Shown: positions 62,756 to 64,000 of the stretch, piece after piece
How the letters are laid out: the number at the start of each line of letters is the position of its first letter
Position numbering within the stretch: position 1 is the stretch's first letter
NCBI GenBank assembly: GCA_943842625.1
Contig: CALTCK010000002.1
Span: forward strand, 186,001 to 250,000
Source of the DNA: an uncultured Flavobacteriaceae bacterium
Lineage (GTDB): Bacteria; Bacteroidota; Bacteroidia; Flavobacteriales; Flavobacteriaceae
DNA length: 64,000 bases
Reading direction: 5' to 3'
Translations under genes and position numbers: made by a program
The notes under the pieces: generated by a model
What the model was told of the DNA's origin: nothing
The model's input: the letters and a program-made list of their open reading frames with translations, nothing else
Databases searched by the model: none

Positions 62756-63684
62756 TTTAAATTATTATAATAGCCTTCCTCAGGTATTTCTATAAAATAC
62801 TGTTTACCAGAGGCATTTTTTAAAAAATTGTCCCGTAACCAGGGATTGTGGATTTTTAATATTTTATAATTAATATTAAATTTTTTCGCAAAAACTGCAA
62901 AATTAGTAACAGCGGTATCTACTTTTACTTTATAGGTTGAAATGGGTCTATATAAATCACTTTCTCTGAAATTAAATCCATATTTGTAGGGATTAGATAA
63001 TATTTCTTTAAGAGCCAAAATTCTAAATAAATAACGACTTGTTTCATCATTTAATAATAAATCATAATAACTATCATTAATAAGCTGTCGCTCTTGCTGT
63101 CTACTAATTCCTGAAACACCCGCATTGTAGGATGCTGCCGCTAAAGTCCAACTTCCAAAACGCTTTTTAGCCTTTATTAAATACTCAGCAGCTACGCGAG
63201 TTGCAATTTCAATGTGATAACGCTCATCAACATAGGAGTTAATTTCTAAACCATATTCTTTGCCTGTAGTTTTCATAAAATGCCAAAATCCTGCGGCCCC
63301 TGCTGGAGAACTATTGTTTTGTAAACCACTTTCGACCACTGCTAAGTATTTAAAATCATCTGGAATACCATATTCTTTAAGTAAAGGTTCAATAATTGGA
63401 AAATATTTATTTGCTCTTTTTATCAATAATAATCCATTGGATTGCCAATAGGTATTTACTAATAATTCTCTGTCCATTCGTTCTTTAATATCTGGGTTAT
63501 TCAAAGGTACCTTTTCACCAGCGAAATCCATTTTTTCAGGAATAGGTATTGCATAAATATTATAATCGTTTATCAATTTTCTTTCAATAACTGCATCAGT
63601 CAAAGGTTCTTGAACCGCTTGGATTAGTAATACGACTATTCCCAATAAAAAAAGTAAAATAAAATATTTTGGTAAAAATTTCAT
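62752..63684 (-). CDS. lytic transglycosylase, MltD/Slt-like
   Basis: A 310-residue envelope enzyme with an N-terminal helix (FILLFLLGIVVLLIQAV). The SLT domain has the catalytic Glu in AVVESGLQNNSSPAGAAGFWHFM, then LAAASYNAGVSGI, all typical. It cleaves peptidoglycan between MurNAc and GlcNAc. The C-terminal region (YKVKVDTAVTNFAVFAKKFNINYKILKIHNPWLRDN) resembles a LysM-like cell-wall-binding end. Confidence 0.9.
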   Translation of the reverse strand: MKFLPKYFILLFLLGIVVLLIQAVQEPLTDAVIERKLINDYNIYAIPIPEKMDFAGEKVPLNNPDIKERMDRELLVNTYWQSNGLLLIKRANKYFPIIEPLLKEYGIPDDFKYLAVVESGLQNNSSPAGAAGFWHFMKTTGKEYGLEINSYVDERYHIEIATRVAAEYLIKAKKRFGSWTLAAASYNAGVSGISRQQERQLINDSYYDLLLNDETSRYLFRILALKEILSNPYKYGFNFRESDLYRPISTYKVKVDTAVTNFAVFAKKFNINYKILKIHNPWLRDNFLKNASGKQYFIEIPEEGYYNNLK

Positions 63685-63785
63685 AGTTGATATAATGGAA
63701 GCTAAAATTGTTAAAAAATTATATTTAAATATAAGAGGAAATTATTTTTCAAAATAAAAAAACACTTGAAATTATAAAAAACTTT

Positions 63786-64000
63786 TTAACCATCATTCAT
63801 ATAGTCTTCACTAATAATAGAGGGAAGATTATCGTTTAACCACTTAAACTTAACTATAAGCATGATATGTGTTCCTCCAGGAACTACAATACAGTTTTTT
63901 ATTTTTTTAATAGGAAATATGGGATCTTTATCTCCATGAATATGAATAATATTCTCAATTTCATTTACTCTTTTCCATCCAACCATTTCTTTTATAGCCC
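63786..64000 (-). CDS. alpha/beta hydrolase, C-terminal part
   Basis: The last 71 codons of a gene that continues beyond the right edge. It shows the acid residue in HIHGDKDPIFPIKKIKN and the catalytic His in VPGGTHIMLIV, the standard order of an alpha/beta hydrolase C-terminus. It ends SEDYMNDG. Nothing more can be said about the substrate. Confidence 0.7.
   Translation of the reverse strand, partial: AIKEMVGWKRVNEIENIIHIHGDKDPIFPIKKIKNCIVVPGGTHIMLIVKFKWLNDNLPSIISEDYMNDG

Overview
The window is a low-GC chromosomal segment from a member of the Flavobacteriia (Bacteroidota), probably Flavobacteriaceae. Four things support this. Promoters have the Bacteroidota form TTG-19 nt-TAnnTTTG. Shine-Dalgarno sites are nearly absent and several genes start with TTG or GTG. 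Two secreted esterases end in type IX secretion (T9SS) sorting domains. Many families are typical of the group (DUF4290, DUF493, DUF4252, DUF5777, DUF6122, DUF6495, Oar-like TonB receptors). Most of the window is ordinary core chromosome in short operons on both strands.

Layout. 0-7.6 kb: murA (partial), DUF4290 and DUF493 proteins; AAA ATPase-recQ-fmt; HU; YqgE; a class IV aminotransferase; a START-like protein. 7.7-10.3 kb: tRNA-Met(CAT), then an accessory patch with a small membrane ORF, a 15-copy BspA-type repeat lipoprotein broken by seven frameshifts, and a gene remnant. 10.3-14.3 kb: a visibly GC-richer minus-strand block with a PqqB-like metallo-hydrolase, a PETase/cutinase-like secreted esterase with a T9SS tail, an alpha/beta hydrolase and a PhzF protein. 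14.4-21.7 kb: two operons meeting tail to tail, with a HAD phosphatase, a 3beta-HSD-like SDR, a steroid-5alpha-reductase-like membrane enzyme, a COG1033 RND exporter and a LolA-like protein on one strand, and a sulfotransferase and an exported START-domain protein on the other. 21.7-35.8 kb: hisS, a MacB-type permease, a PHB-depolymerase-like lipoprotein, a TonB receptor, rpsF-rpsR-rplI, priA, yihY, nadC, rlmH. 35.8-49.8 kb: a T9SS lipase, a CAT-type acetyltransferase, an fdhD fragment, aldehyde dehydrogenase, a DEAD-box helicase, rdgB, a TrmH-like methyltransferase, purB, a DUF4252 pair, an S41 peptidase and a phytase-like protein. 49.8-55.9 kb: a vitamin B12 uptake locus (BtuG-like propeller, BtuB, cobalamin riboswitch, divergent BtuFCD). 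56-58.3 kb: a cytochrome c/YceI/OB-fold/DUF5777 operon. 58.3-64 kb: carB, rpmH, a TPR protein, TauE, a lytic transglycosylase and a partial hydrolase.

Three loci stand out. The first is the PETase-like T9SS esterase with a complete triad. The second is the 14.4-21.7 kb set, which reads as a possible pathway for reducing, sulfating and moving a steroid-like or other polycyclic lipid across the envelope. The third is the B12 locus with a BtuG-like surface protein.

Caution on sequence quality: single-base indels break genes that should be intact (HU, ribosomal protein L9, YqgE, the class IV aminotransferase, YceI, the large TonB receptor). Residual assembly errors are the simplest explanation, so frameshifts here should not be read as pseudogenes without re-sequencing.
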